Position numbers and translations under genes: made by a program. Under the pieces are notes generated by a model. That model was not told the origin of the DNA and searched no databases. It was given only the letters and a program-made list of their open reading frames with translations. Positions 19,896 through 29,246 of a DNA stretch of 64,000 nt are shown here, piece after piece; the stretch's first letter is position 1, and each line of letters opens with the position of its first letter. This DNA is from Lithodes maja (Eukaryota > Arthropoda > Malacostraca > Decapoda > Lithodidae): assembly GCA_037953745.1 (NCBI GenBank), contig JBAKBP010003080.1:62001-126000 (forward strand), written 5' to 3'.

Positions 19896-19920
19896 TTAGG
19901 TTACTAGCCTTGACGTTGGA
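19896..19920 (+). repeat. Ectopic DIRS terminal motif inside copy B ORF1
   Basis: The 25 bases TTAGGTTACTAGCCTTGACG plus TTGGA are absent from copy A at this point. They match the terminal-repeat stretch ending near 24560 except for one A changed to C. Confidence 0.75.
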
Positions 19921-20999
19921 CTAGGTTCGTCCCTGCTTTTGCCTCCTCTTGTGTCTGTCGGCAGGTTGGCCGGCGCGTTCTGGTCCTGGATGGGCGCGCC
20001 CATTCTTGGACTTTGTTCTATTGCTACCCGTTCTTCTCTCACCCGGGTCAGGCCTCTGTCGCCACGGTTTTTCCCTTGCGACAGAGGGTGACGGACTTCT
20101 TGTCTTGTCTTTCGGTTCCCTCCAGCCGTCTGTCCCCGCCTGCGGCTTTTCGGGGCGTCTGCGCCAGGCGCTCTTCGCGAGGGTTTGGACCGCGTTCTGC
20201 GGGTCCACCTTCGGCTCGCGGTGTCTTTGGTTCCCGAGCTGCAGGCGGTTTTGTGCGCGGCAACTCGGCGCCGCCCGACAGTGCGGTCCTCGTTCTGCCG
20301 GCCGGCCCCCTTGGATATTCGTCAGGGTTTGTTGTACTCTGCGCTATATACGTCGGGGTTGTTTCAGCTGGTTGCTTGGGTATGCTCGCTTCTCTGTCGG
20401 CGGCCCCTGCTTCCGACACGCGACGACGCGCTGTGTCGTTGCGGTCCCTGCTTCCGTCTCGCCCCGTCGTGCTGTGTCGCACGCGGGGTCTTCTCAGTCC
20501 CGTCCTTCTGCCGGTCCTCTTCGGGGTGCTGCTACGAGTGCTGCCGCCTTGCGCGGCCGCAGGACTGGGTCGTTGCAGGCCAGTGCGTCGATTCCGCCTC
20601 GCCCTTCTGTTCTTGCCCCTTTCATCCCCGCTGTGTCGGGGCTGGCCGGTCTTCCACTTCCGGCCGCCCTTCGACGTGGTCTGCCCCGCGCCGGCCTGGG
20701 GTTGGGGGGGGGGGGGGTAGAGGTCGACGTGGCGCTCGTGCCCGCACGGCCCGTACCGAGGGTACCTCCGCGTCAACACAATGTGTAGTTCTCTGGGTCG
20801 GCCTCCTTGTTCTCCTTCTCGCCTGGCCGACCGGGTCGCTCCCCTCCTCTCGGGTGCTCCCTCGGGTTGTTTTTGCCCTTGCGCCCCTCGGTTGCCGCGA
20901 GGGACGTTGGGGGCGGCGGGTTGCGCGGTGGGGTCTCCCCTGGTGGTGGACGTCTCGACCCCCTTTCCGCTCTTGTCACCAACGCCGGTCCATCTCTTC

Positions 21000-22730
21000 G
21001 GAGGTGGCCCACGTGCTCACTTCCATGCCCGAGCTGGGTAGCGTCGAGGGGGTTGATCGCCGGTCGCCCGGTTTTCCTCTCCCGTGTCTTTCTGGTCCCG
21101 TCGACGAACTGCGTCGCGATGCGGCCGTTGGTGGTTCTGTCGGCCCTCAACGGGCGCGTCGTGCACACACGGTTTCGGATGCTGCCGGTGCCCCTGGTAC
21201 GCCTGGCCCTGTGCCCTCTGTCGTGGGTTGTATCGCTGGCCCTCCAGGATGCGTCTTGGCTCGTTCCTCTCCATCCTCTCTTCCGGCGATTCTTGGCCGT
21301 TCAGCCTTCCGATCGTGTGTTCCTGTTCGCCGGCCTTCCCTTCGGTCTCCACATCGCGCCGCGGATCTTCTCCGCACATGTGGGGCAGGCTCTGGGTCCT
21401 CTCCTCAGGAGCGGGCTCCCGCTCCTGTTTTCCTTGGCCGTCTGGTTGGTAGTTTCCGAAGCCCTCGGCCTGTGCGTTGGCGACGCCCTCACAGTCGTTC
21501 GCACCGTCGCTCGGTTCGGGTTCCCCTTTTGGTGTTCCCAATTCACGCTTGACCCCGTCGCGTGTCGTGCCATGGGTCGGTCTCGCATGGGTTTTGTCCG
21601 GCGCTACGGTGACCCGGGGTCTGCCGCCCGCGGTGCACCTTCGGTGGAAGGTCTTCGCCGTGTTTGCACTCGGTCTCCCTCCTGGGGTGGCTCTGCGACT
21701 CGTTCGTGGGTTCGCTGCTTTGGGCCGCTCTGCCCCTTTCCTTAGGGAGCCTCCGGCTACTCCGCCTCCTCCTCATGGGCCCCGTGGTGTTTCCATTGCC
21801 CCTCTGGTTCGGCTCCTGCCGCTCCTGCGTCCCGTTCGCTGACGCTTCGGTCTCTGGGTTGCTCCGGGCTCGCTCTCTGCGGCTGTGCCCTGGTCCGCCC
21901 CCCCGCCGACGGTCTGGGTAGCCACAGATCCGTCGAGCGAGGTTGGGTGGGGTTCCCGATCGACCCTGGGACGTCCACTTCCTGGCAGATGGGTGGGTCT
22001 CCCTCCACTTACCCGTCTATGCCCTCGGACTGTTGGTTCCTCTGTTCTTCCTGCGGGACCACGCGCTGGCCCTTCGGGGTCAGTCGGTGGCCTTCGGGTT
22101 AGACACTCAGACAGGCTGTCCCCTGTTTTCCTTCTGCGGGGGTTCCTCCAGGTCGTTGCCTCTATTGGGGGTCTCGGTGGAGTTGTTCTTCCTCGCGGCC
22201 CGGCACCCCTTCTCCTTGCATGCCTCCTCCCTGCCCGGGCCTGCCACCCTGTGGGCGGCCGCCCTGTCGTGGGGGCAGGGCGTTCTTGTTGAATGGGCGT
22301 TGCTCCGGACTGTGTTCGTCGACCTCGCGGCTTCCTGCGTTGTTCCGGAGGTCGCCTTGTTCGCATCGGGGGTGCCGCGCCGGTTGCCTTTGGACCTCTC
22401 CCTCCGGCCTCGCGCTCCAGGGGGGGTCCGGCCGCTTTCATGGTGGCCTGGTACGGGTGGCGGTCGATATACATCTTTCAGCCCCCAGACGCGCTGTTGC
22501 TGTGCCCAGTCCTCGCGAGGCTGCGGCTGTCCCACGGCTGCGTCGGGCTCCTCGCGCCTCCGTGGCCGGCACGGGCTTGGTCCGCCCGGTTGCCGCGGTG
22601 GTGCCCGAGTCCGGTCCCTCTACCTGTCTCCGGCTTCCGCTTGGGCTCGGTTGGGGACCTGCGGGCCTCGTTGGCCTTCGCATCGTGCTTGTTCATGTGG
22701 CACGGTGGCTCCCGGTCCCGGGCCCTGACT
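21000..22730 (+). pseudogene. DIRS copy B RT-RNase H remnant, hypermutated
   Basis: The segment aligns with 11340-13067. The YLDD box of copy A is SLAV here (21431-21442), LKDAYWHV became LQDASWLV, and VDTDAS became VATDPS. Indels near 21533 and 22135 break the frame. No activity is possible. Confidence 0.88.
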
Positions 22731-23665
22731 GACTTCCTGCTGCGTTCCTGGCCGTCTTCTCCTTGGGGGCCTTCCGGGTCCCGCTGGAGGTCTTTTCCTA
22801 GGTGGCTACAGGCCGCTCGCCTGCCTGTTGGCTCTCCTTCCCTCGTCCTACGCTCCTTGTTTCGCCTCTTCCGTCCGCGTCACTTTCGAGTCGACGCTAT
22901 ACGTACCCACTTGTCTGCCGTCCGGGGGCTCTTTGGGTCCGTCGCTGGGCTGGTCGTTCTGCCTCAGGTGCTGGATTCCTTCCTGACGGCTGCCTTCCGG
23001 GATCGACCTCCTCCGCGCCAGGTCCCTCCGCAGTGGGATCTGGGGCGGGCTCTGGTCCTTCTGGCTTCGCCCCCGTCTACAAGGGCCGCTCTGCCGGTTC
23101 TGTTGCTCGGGCGTCCGCTCTTCCTTGTCACTCTGGCCACTGGGGTTCGGTTGTCTGCCCTAGCGGCATTGTCATGGCCCCGGGACTGCGTGCGATTCTC
23201 CCCGTCCTTGCATGGCGTCTCGTTCGCCTCCTCCCCTCCTTTTGTTGCCACACTTGGGAGGGCGGCCCCCGCTTTCCGGCCTTTCGCCGTCCAGGCTTTC
23301 CGGCTTGGGCGTCCTCGCCATGTGTTGTGCCCGGTGTCGGCCTTGCACTCCTCTGTTGCGTCTGTGGCGCCGCCTTCGGGTCCTGCTGTGTGGGTGTCTC
23401 CTCGGACAGGTGGGAGGCTCTCGCTGGTGCAGTTGGGCCGCCGCGTTAGTCGGACCGTTCGTGCCCGTCGCCCTGTTTGTAGGGGTTCTGCGCACGATGT
23501 CGGATCCTTTGCTGCCTCCTTCCAGTTCCTGCCACGTCGATTCTTCCCTGCCTTCGCCTCAGCGGTTTTTGTGGGTCTTCTATCAATTCCTTCATCTCCT
23601 CCTTCCTCTCCGTGTCCAGTGTTCGACCCCCTCGGCTGGTGCTTGCTCTCGGGGGTCGTGTTTCC
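22710..23665 (+). pseudogene. DIRS copy B tyrosine recombinase remnant, hypermutated
   Basis: The segment aligns with 13050-14005. GDRVSEL became GVRLSAL, HDVR became HDVG, and the SSYL tyrosine context is lost. The frame stays open mainly because stop codons, which all contain A, have been removed. Confidence 0.85.
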
Positions 23666-24107
23666 TGGTGCTCTGGCGAAGATCCCTGGTCTTCCCCCCT
23701 TGTCCCTCGTTCTTTTCCTTTGTTTTATGTGACAAAGGGGGGGGGGGGGGGGGAGTGTACGGGTTTGCAACACTGGATTACAAGTTTGGGATTATGTTAT
23801 ATGTATACAGTACATAAGTGTTTTTGCCACATTGAAAATTGTGTTTTGTTCTTGTGTTCAGTGTTTTTGTTGGTTTTTGAAGAAAAGGGTTTTGGGTACA
23901 GTACCTTTTTGGTTTCAGACAAGTATGTTTTTGCATTACTATGAATGACGGGCATGTGTTAAAACTGTTCTTTTTAGCTACTCCTCAGTTTTTCACTCTT
24001 TTATTAGACTCTCTTGTTTAAATTGTGTCTTTGTCATTCATACTTTTGTTTTATGCATTGGTTTTTGGTAGGTTGGGCTTGGATGTCCTCCTCCTATTTG
24101 TTATGCA

Positions 24108-24220
24108 GCCTTGACGTTGGATTTGCCAAGACTACTAACAAATTGGGAGGTTTGACGTACCTCCCAACCTACCAAATAGGAAAACCTACTATTTGGTAGT
24201 AGTCTTGGAAAATCCAACGT
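24108..24220. repeat. DIRS copy B internal complementary region
   Basis: It has the same structure as in copy A: the complement of the left end joined to the complement of the right end. It is not A-depleted. Confidence 0.9.
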
Positions 24221-24282
24221 ACATAATACCCTCCCTCACGCCGGACCCCTGCCCATCCGCGTTCTTCTGCTGACGTGAGATG

Positions 24283-24631
24283 TGATAACAAGAGAGGGTC
24301 GCTCATGCGCACGTTCGACAGGGATCGGCGCATGACGGAACACGGGATGGGCCTTGAGCGGTAACTAAGGTAAACCCCTTTTTCTTCTCTTCTAATGCTT
24401 TTTTCACCTTCGGTGGTAGTTTTGGTTAATGTACAACGTCTCCTAGAGCAAGATAAGGAGTAGACTCTAGACGTTTTCTTTTTAACCGCGGTTGGAATGA
24501 CGACATAGCAGTCAAAATAGACAAGTCGTCATTGCAATTAGGTTAATAGCCTTGACGTTGGATTTTCCAAGACTACTACCAAATAGTAGGTTTTCCTATT
24601 TGGTAGGTTGGGAGGTACGTCGAACCTCCCA
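24283..24631 (-). repeat. DIRS copy B right inverted terminal repeat and hairpin tail
   Basis: The stretch complements 16442-16735 up to about 24582 and then carries the same two-hairpin tail as copy A, with one A-to-G difference in the last stem loop. The flanking LINE starts at 24632. Confidence 0.9.
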
Positions 24632-25840
24632 ATATTTGTCTTGAACCATTTCCAGGCTTTCTAGTTCCTTCCAATTTATACTTTGGAAATAATGTTTCAA
24701 TGATTTAAAATCAGTTTTAGCATAATTGTATCTATTTATTTTATGTCCTTCCTTTCTCTCCTCATTTTTCCCCAAATCCATCTCCATTTCTAATATCTTG
24801 TGATCACTTTTTCCCAAAGGGACAATGATAATTTATCTTTCTAACATCATGTGGATCACTGGTGAAGACTAGGTCTAGCCTGGATGGTTCATCCATCCCT
24901 CTGATTCGTGTGTTTTCTCTAACATGTTGTGTTAACATGTTTTCTGTTACTAGATTCAATAATTTACTGCCCCAAGATTCATTATTATTTCCCGCATCTA
25001 ACCCTTCCCAATTGACTTCCTTACAATTGAAATCACCTGTTAATAATAATTTATTTCTCCTATTAAAAAGTATTTTTAGTGCATCTAGAGATTCCGTGAT
25101 TAGTTGATCATATTTATCCCGCTTCCATGCTCTAGTTTGTGGTGGTATATAAGCCACTGCTATATCAGTTGCTTTGTTGTCCTTGTCTTTTATTGTCACT
25201 GCTATAATTTCTGATCTATTATTGCCTAGGTTAATCTCACTTGCTTCTATATTTTTGTCAGTCATTATTAACACTCCACCGCCCACTTTTCCTTCTCTAT
25301 CTTTTCTCCACACATTGTACCCTTCCCATCCCAACACTCCCAATTCAGTACCACCTCTCAACTTTGTTTCTGCTAAGCACATAATGTGGTTTATATTTCT
25401 CAATATAGTCATTCAATTCTAATTTCTTAGACAGCAAGCCATCCACATTACTATACATCAGCTTCATCTCCCCCCTTCTTACACCTTTCTTTTTTTCTCT
25501 TTCCCTAATATTCCCAGACTCTACTCCCCCCCCGCTTCCACTCCACCTTCTCTCCCTTGCTCCCCCGTGCTCTCCACCTGCCCTGTTCCTCTCACTTGTT
25601 CCTGGTTTACACCAGTCTCTCCCTCCTGTCCTTCGGTACTGGTACTCGCTTCCCCTGTCCGACCGTTCATCCCTAAGTTCTCTGTTTGCCCCTCCGTCTT
25701 CCTCTGTGGGCTTTTGATGAACCATTTCCTCTTCTTCGTTCCTACCAGTCTCCAATAAAAAAAATCCACTTCTTGTTCTGTTCTTTTGGCATTCAATTCC
25801 TCACCTCATCCCTCAAACTTTTCATTTTGTTTCTTTCATC
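24632..25840 (-). pseudogene. CR1-like LINE family alpha, copy 1: 5' half only (endonuclease)
   Basis: The stretch is nearly identical to 28042-29245. It encodes the N-terminal linker and the AP-like endonuclease (LAETKLRGG, GDFNCKEVNWEG, SRLDLVFTSDPH). A 2-base deletion near 25387 and an indel near 24820 break the frame. The 3' half is missing where DIRS copy B abuts it. Confidence 0.88.
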
Positions 25841-25868
25841 TAAGTCCAAGTCTTTTTCGATGTAAATA

Positions 25869-25903
<35 letters not shown>
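25869..25903. repeat. (GT)n microsatellite at the 3' end of LINE alpha copy 2
   Basis: About 17 GT units directly follow (in LINE orientation) the duplicated 3' tail AAATAGGTAAATAC. Confidence 0.9.
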
Positions 25904-25905
<2 letters not shown>

Positions 25906-28900
25906 TTACCTATTTGTATTTACCTATTTGTAGTTTACAGGAATTGAGCAGCGCTCGTGTTGTCCTGTCTTAGTTACTTTATAATCAATCCATTTTACTT
26001 AGACAAGTATCGTAATGGATATTCCCAGTTCCCAGTATTTTGGACTAACATATCATAACTTATGTTGCCCTATTTCCATATTTACTTTTATCCAACCTAG
26101 ATTTGAACATGTTAATGTTCCTCGCTCTCACCACCTCCTCCTCCAAGTTGTTCCAAGTCTCTATACTCCTATATGGGAAGCTGAATTTCTTTGTGTCCTT
26201 ACGACATCTACCCTTCCTCAGCTTAAACTCGTGCCCTCTTGTCCTTCCATTATCCCTCACGAATAGATCTTCCCTATCTACTCGTTCCAAACTTTTTACT
26301 CCCTTGAACATCGTTATTAAGTCGCCTCGTTCCCTTCTCTCTTTCAAGGTAGGCAGTTGTAGTGTCTTAAGTCTTTCCTCATATGTCAACTCCTTCAATC
26401 TTGGGATCATCTTCGTTGCTATCCTTTGGACTTTCTCTAATTTGTTTATATGTTTTTTCAAATGTGGTGACCATATCACTGCTGCATATTCTAATCTTGG
26501 TCTTATCATAGTCATTATCAATTTTCTTAACATTTCTTCATCCAAATAGTTAAATGCCACTCTCATATTGGTTATTATTCCATATGCTCCTCCAATGATC
26601 ATGTTAATATGCTTCTCCGGGGATAGATCATCTTGTATTATCACTCCAAGGTCCTTCTCATGCCGTGTTTTGCCGATTATTTCAGTTCCTAATTTGTACA
26701 CCCAGCTTGGCCTTATCTCACTTGTTCCCACTTCCAAAACATGACACTTTTCTGCATTGAAACTCATTTTCCAGGTTTGGCTCCATCTGTGCAACTCATC
26801 TAGGTCCTTTTGAAGATCCTGACAACTTTCTATACAGGTGACATTCTTCATGATCTTAGCGTCATCCGCAAACATATTCATATGACTATTCAAGTTTTCT
26901 GGCATGTCGTTTACATAAAGTAGGAACATTATCGGACCCAACACTGATCCCTGTGGTACTCCGCTCGTCACACTCCTCCACTGTGAATATTCGTCTCGTA
27001 TCGTGGTCCTCATTTCTCTTCCTATTAAAAAGTTTTCCATCCATTTTAACATCCTACCATGTACACCTCCAACAACCTGCAATTTCCACAATAACCTTTT
27101 GTGAGGCACCCTGTCAAAGGCCTTTTTCAGGTCCAGGTAAACACAGTCAACCCATCCCTCTCTCTCCTGTGTAACATCTACAACTCTGCTATAAAAGCTT
27201 AATAAATTAGATACACAAGATCTCCCTTCCCTGAATCCAAATTGTTTCTCGCTAAGCACCCCCTGTCCCTCAATGAAGTGTGTCCACTTTTTCCTTATAA
27301 TTTTCTCACAAATTTTACAAACAATGCTGGTGAGGGACACCGGTCTGTAGTTAAGCGGATTTTCTCTGTCTCCTCCTTTGTAAATTGGTACTATGTTAGC
27401 TCTCTTCCATTCCACTGGCAGGTCTCCCTCATTCAGTGAAGATTTGATGATTTCATAGATTGGTTCCACTAACTCTTCCGCACATTCTTTGAGGATCCAT
27501 CCAGCCACTCCATCTGGTCCCATTGATTTCCTCACGTCCAAATCCTGCATCAATTTCAGCACTTCACTTTTTGTCACTTTCATTTCAGGCATCTGTGGTG
27601 TTCTCATTTCTCTATTAGGTTCTATAAACTCCTCCTCTTTTACAAACACTGACTGAAGCTTTTCATTCATAACTTCACACAATTCTTTATCTTTCTCATA
27701 GCTGTTTGTTCCAACTCTTAGTCTGACAATACCTTCTTTTGTTTTTATTTTTCCATTTACAAATCTATAAAATAGTTTTGGCTCATTTTTGCACTTCTCT
27801 ACAATATTCCTTTCATATTTATATTGTTCCTCGCGTCGTATCTTTACGTATTCATTTCTTTTCTCCTTGTACTTATTCCAGTTATTTTCACTATGTCTCT
27901 TCCGTGCTATATTCCAGGCTCGGTTTCTTCTATCCTGTGCCTTACTACATCTTATATTAAACCATTCTTTTTCCTTCTTTACCCCTGATTGGAACCTTGG
28001 GACATATTTATGTATCCCTTCTTCATATACTTTCAGGAAAAGTCTATATTTGTCTTGAACCATTTCCAGGCTTTCTAGTTCCTTCCAATTTATACTTTGG
28101 AAATAATGTTTCAATGATTTAAAATCAGTTTTAGCATAATTGTATCTATTTATTTTATGTCCTTCCTTTCTCTCCTCATTTTCCCCCAAATCCATCTCCA
28201 TTTCTAATATCTTGTGATCACTTTTTCCCAAGGGACAACGATAATTTATCTTTCTAACATCATGTGGATCACTGGTGAAGACTAGGTCTAGCCTGGATGG
28301 TTCATCCATCCCTCTGATTCGTGTGTTTTCTCTAACATGTTGTGTTAACATGTTTTCTGTTACTAGATTCAATAATTTACTGCCCCAAGATTCATTATTA
28401 TTTCCCGCATCTAACCCTTCCCAATGGACTTCCTTACAATTGAAATCACCTGTTAATAATAATTTATTTCTCCTATTAAAAAGTATTTTTAGTGCATCTA
28501 GAGATTCCGTGATTAGTTGATCATATTTATCCCGCTTCCATGCTCTAGTTTGTGGTGGTATATAAGCCACTGCTATATCAGTTGCTTTGTTGTCCTTGTC
28601 TTTTATTGTCACTGCTATAATTTCTGATCTATTATTGCCTAGGTTAATCTCACTTGCTTCTATATTTCTGTCAGTCATTATTAACACTCCACCGCCCACT
28701 TTTCCTTCTCTATCTTTTCTCCACACATTGTACCCTTCCCATCCCAACACTCCCAATTCAGTACCACCTCTCAACTTTGTTTCTGCTAAGCACATAATAT
28801 GTGGTTTATATTTCTCAATATAGTCATTCAATTCTAATTTCTTAGACAGCAAGCCATCCACATTACTATACATCAGCTTCATCTCCCCCCTTCTTACACC

Positions 28901-29245
28901 TTTCTTTTTTTCTCTTTCCCTAATATTCCCAGACTCTACTCCCCCCCCACTTCCACTCCACCTTCTCTCCCTTGCTCCCCCGTGCTCTCCACCTGCCCTG
29001 TTCCTCTCACTTGTTCCTGGTTTACACCAGTCTCTCCCTCCTGTCCTTCGGTACTGGTACTCGCTTCCCCTGTCCGACCGTTCATCCCTAAGTTCTCTGT
29101 TTGCCCCTCCGTCTTCCTCTGTGGGCTTTTGATGAACCATTTCCTCTTCTTCGTTCCTACCAGTCTCCAATAAAAAAAATCCACTTCTTGTTCTGTTCTT
29201 TTGGCATTCAATTCCTTCACCTCATCCCTCAAACTTTTCATTTTG
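25904..29245 (-). mobile_element. CR1-like LINE family alpha, copy 2, apparently full-length
   Basis: The LINE orientation is minus. A short 5' UTR precedes ATG 29170, or a few codons upstream. The 3' UTR after 26060 ends in two copies of TACAAATAGGTAAA and an AC tract. Three other copies of the family in this window share the same 3' end. Confidence 0.88.
26060..29170 (-). CDS. LINE alpha endonuclease-reverse transcriptase (1036 aa), intact frame
   Basis: The first ~95 residues are charged and low-complexity. The endonuclease/exonuclease/phosphatase domain spans about 97-325: N in MYSNVDG, catalytic E130 (LAETK), GDFNC, SRLDLVF and the SDH pair in GKSDHKILE. The RT follows with NYRPVSLTSIVCKICEKII, LDLKKAFDRVPH, SGVPQGSVLGPIMF and FADD at 767-770. 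The C-terminus has the CR1/L2-type LEYAAVIWSPH, ERRERGDLITMFK and WNNLEEEVV...FKSRLDK blocks. It nicks DNA and copies LINE RNA by target-primed reverse transcription. No gag-like ORF1 is seen upstream. All key residues I can check are present. Confidence 0.92.
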   Translation of the reverse strand: METGRNEEEEMVHQKPTEEDGGANRELRDERSDRGSEYQYRRTGGRDWCKPGTSERNRAGGEHGGARERRWSGSGGGVESGNIREREKKKGVRRGEMKLMYSNVDGLLSKKLELNDYIEKYKPHIMCLAETKLRGGTELGVLGWEGYNVWRKDREGKVGGGVLIMTDRNIEASEINLGNNRSEIIAVTIKDKDNKATDIAVAYIPPQTRAWKRDKYDQLITESLDALKILFNRRNKLLLTGDFNCKEVHWEGLDAGNNNESWGSKLLNLVTENMLTQHVRENTRIRGMDEPSRLDLVFTSDPHDVRKINYRCPLGKSDHKILEMEMDLGENEERKEGHKINRYNYAKTDFKSLKHYFQSINWKELESLEMVQDKYRLFLKVYEEGIHKYVPRFQSGVKKEKEWFNIRCSKAQDRRNRAWNIARKRHSENNWNKYKEKRNEYVKIRREEQYKYERNIVEKCKNEPKLFYRFVNGKIKTKEGIVRLRVGTNSYEKDKELCEVMNEKLQSVFVKEEEFIEPNREMRTPQMPEMKVTKSEVLKLMQDLDVRKSMGPDGVAGWILKECAEELVEPIYEIIKSSLNEGDLPVEWKRANIVPIYKGGDRENPLNYRPVSLTSIVCKICEKIIRKKWTHFIEGQGVLSEKQFGFREGRSCVSNLLSFYSRVVDVTQEREGWVDCVYLDLKKAFDRVPHKRLLWKLQVVGGVHGRMLKWMENFLIGREMRTTIRDEYSQWRSVTSGVPQGSVLGPIMFLLYVNDMPENLNSHMNMFADDAKIMKNVTCIESCQDLQKDLDELHRWSQTWKMSFNAEKCHVLEVGTSEIRPSWVYKLGTEIIGKTRHEKDLGVIIQDDLSPEKHINMIIGGAYGIITNMRVAFNYLDEEMLRKLIMTMIRPRLEYAAVIWSPHLKKHINKLEKVQRIATKMIPRLKELTYEERLKTLQLPTLKERRERGDLITMFKGVKSLERVDREDLFVRDNGRTRGHEFKLRKGRCRKDTKKFSFPYRSIETWNNLEEEVVRARNINMFKSRLDKSKYGNRAT

Positions 29246-29246
29246 T

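Larger units (their letters stand above)
18225..20785 (+). pseudogene. DIRS copy B ORF1 remnant, hypermutated
   Basis: It is collinear with copy A ORF1: the STAYLPALCGPC segment is still readable near 18270, the Arg/Ser-rich part near 18800-19500, and LDIRQGLLYS near 20310. Lys, Asn, Asp, Glu and Ile codons are mostly gone. It is broken by a SINE, a deletion of about 400 bp and several indels. Confidence 0.8.
18005..23725 (+). other. Adenine-to-any-base hypermutated tract in DIRS copy B
   Basis: The tract aligns with copy A 8090-14045. Hand alignment of 11761-11877 with 21423-21540 gives 26 of 31 A changed (11 C, 9 G, 6 T), 1 of 32 T changed and 7 of 86 non-A changed in all. Around 11456-11548, 10 of 17 A and 2 of about 77 other bases changed. 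The first ~280 bases show a weaker effect. Flanks on both sides keep their A. The changes hit all codon positions and destroy catalytic sites, so selection on the protein is not the cause. Confidence 0.88.
16434..24631 (+). mobile_element. DIRS-type retrotransposon, copy B (adenine-depleted interior, non-functional)
   Basis: It is 8198 bp and in the same orientation as copy A. Terminal repeats, leader, 3' region and internal complementary region all match copy A closely. The interior (about 18005-23725) is collinear with copy A's ORFs but has lost most sense-strand A. It also has a SINE insertion (18500-18750), a deletion of about 400 bp relative to copy A (near 19680) and a stray 25-bp terminal-repeat motif (19896-19920). 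Catalytic residues of RT and recombinase are lost. The right flank is a LINE fragment. Confidence 0.92.

Noticed and set aside
18005..23725. Assembly or sequencing error as cause of A loss
   Set aside because: The nested SINE and both flanks have normal A, and substitutions preserve collinearity over kilobases. Raw reads would still be needed to exclude it fully.
18653..23773. Many overlapping long open frames on both strands (up to 479 codons)
   Set aside because: They arise because the hypermutated DIRS tract lacks A and therefore stops; only the frames collinear with copy A have ancestral meaning, and those have lost their catalytic residues.
16434..24631. APOBEC, ADAR or RIP as cause of copy B mutations
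   Set aside because: Changes are A to C, G and T on one strand; APOBEC would give G-to-A, ADAR mainly A-to-G, and RIP C-to-T with G-to-A.
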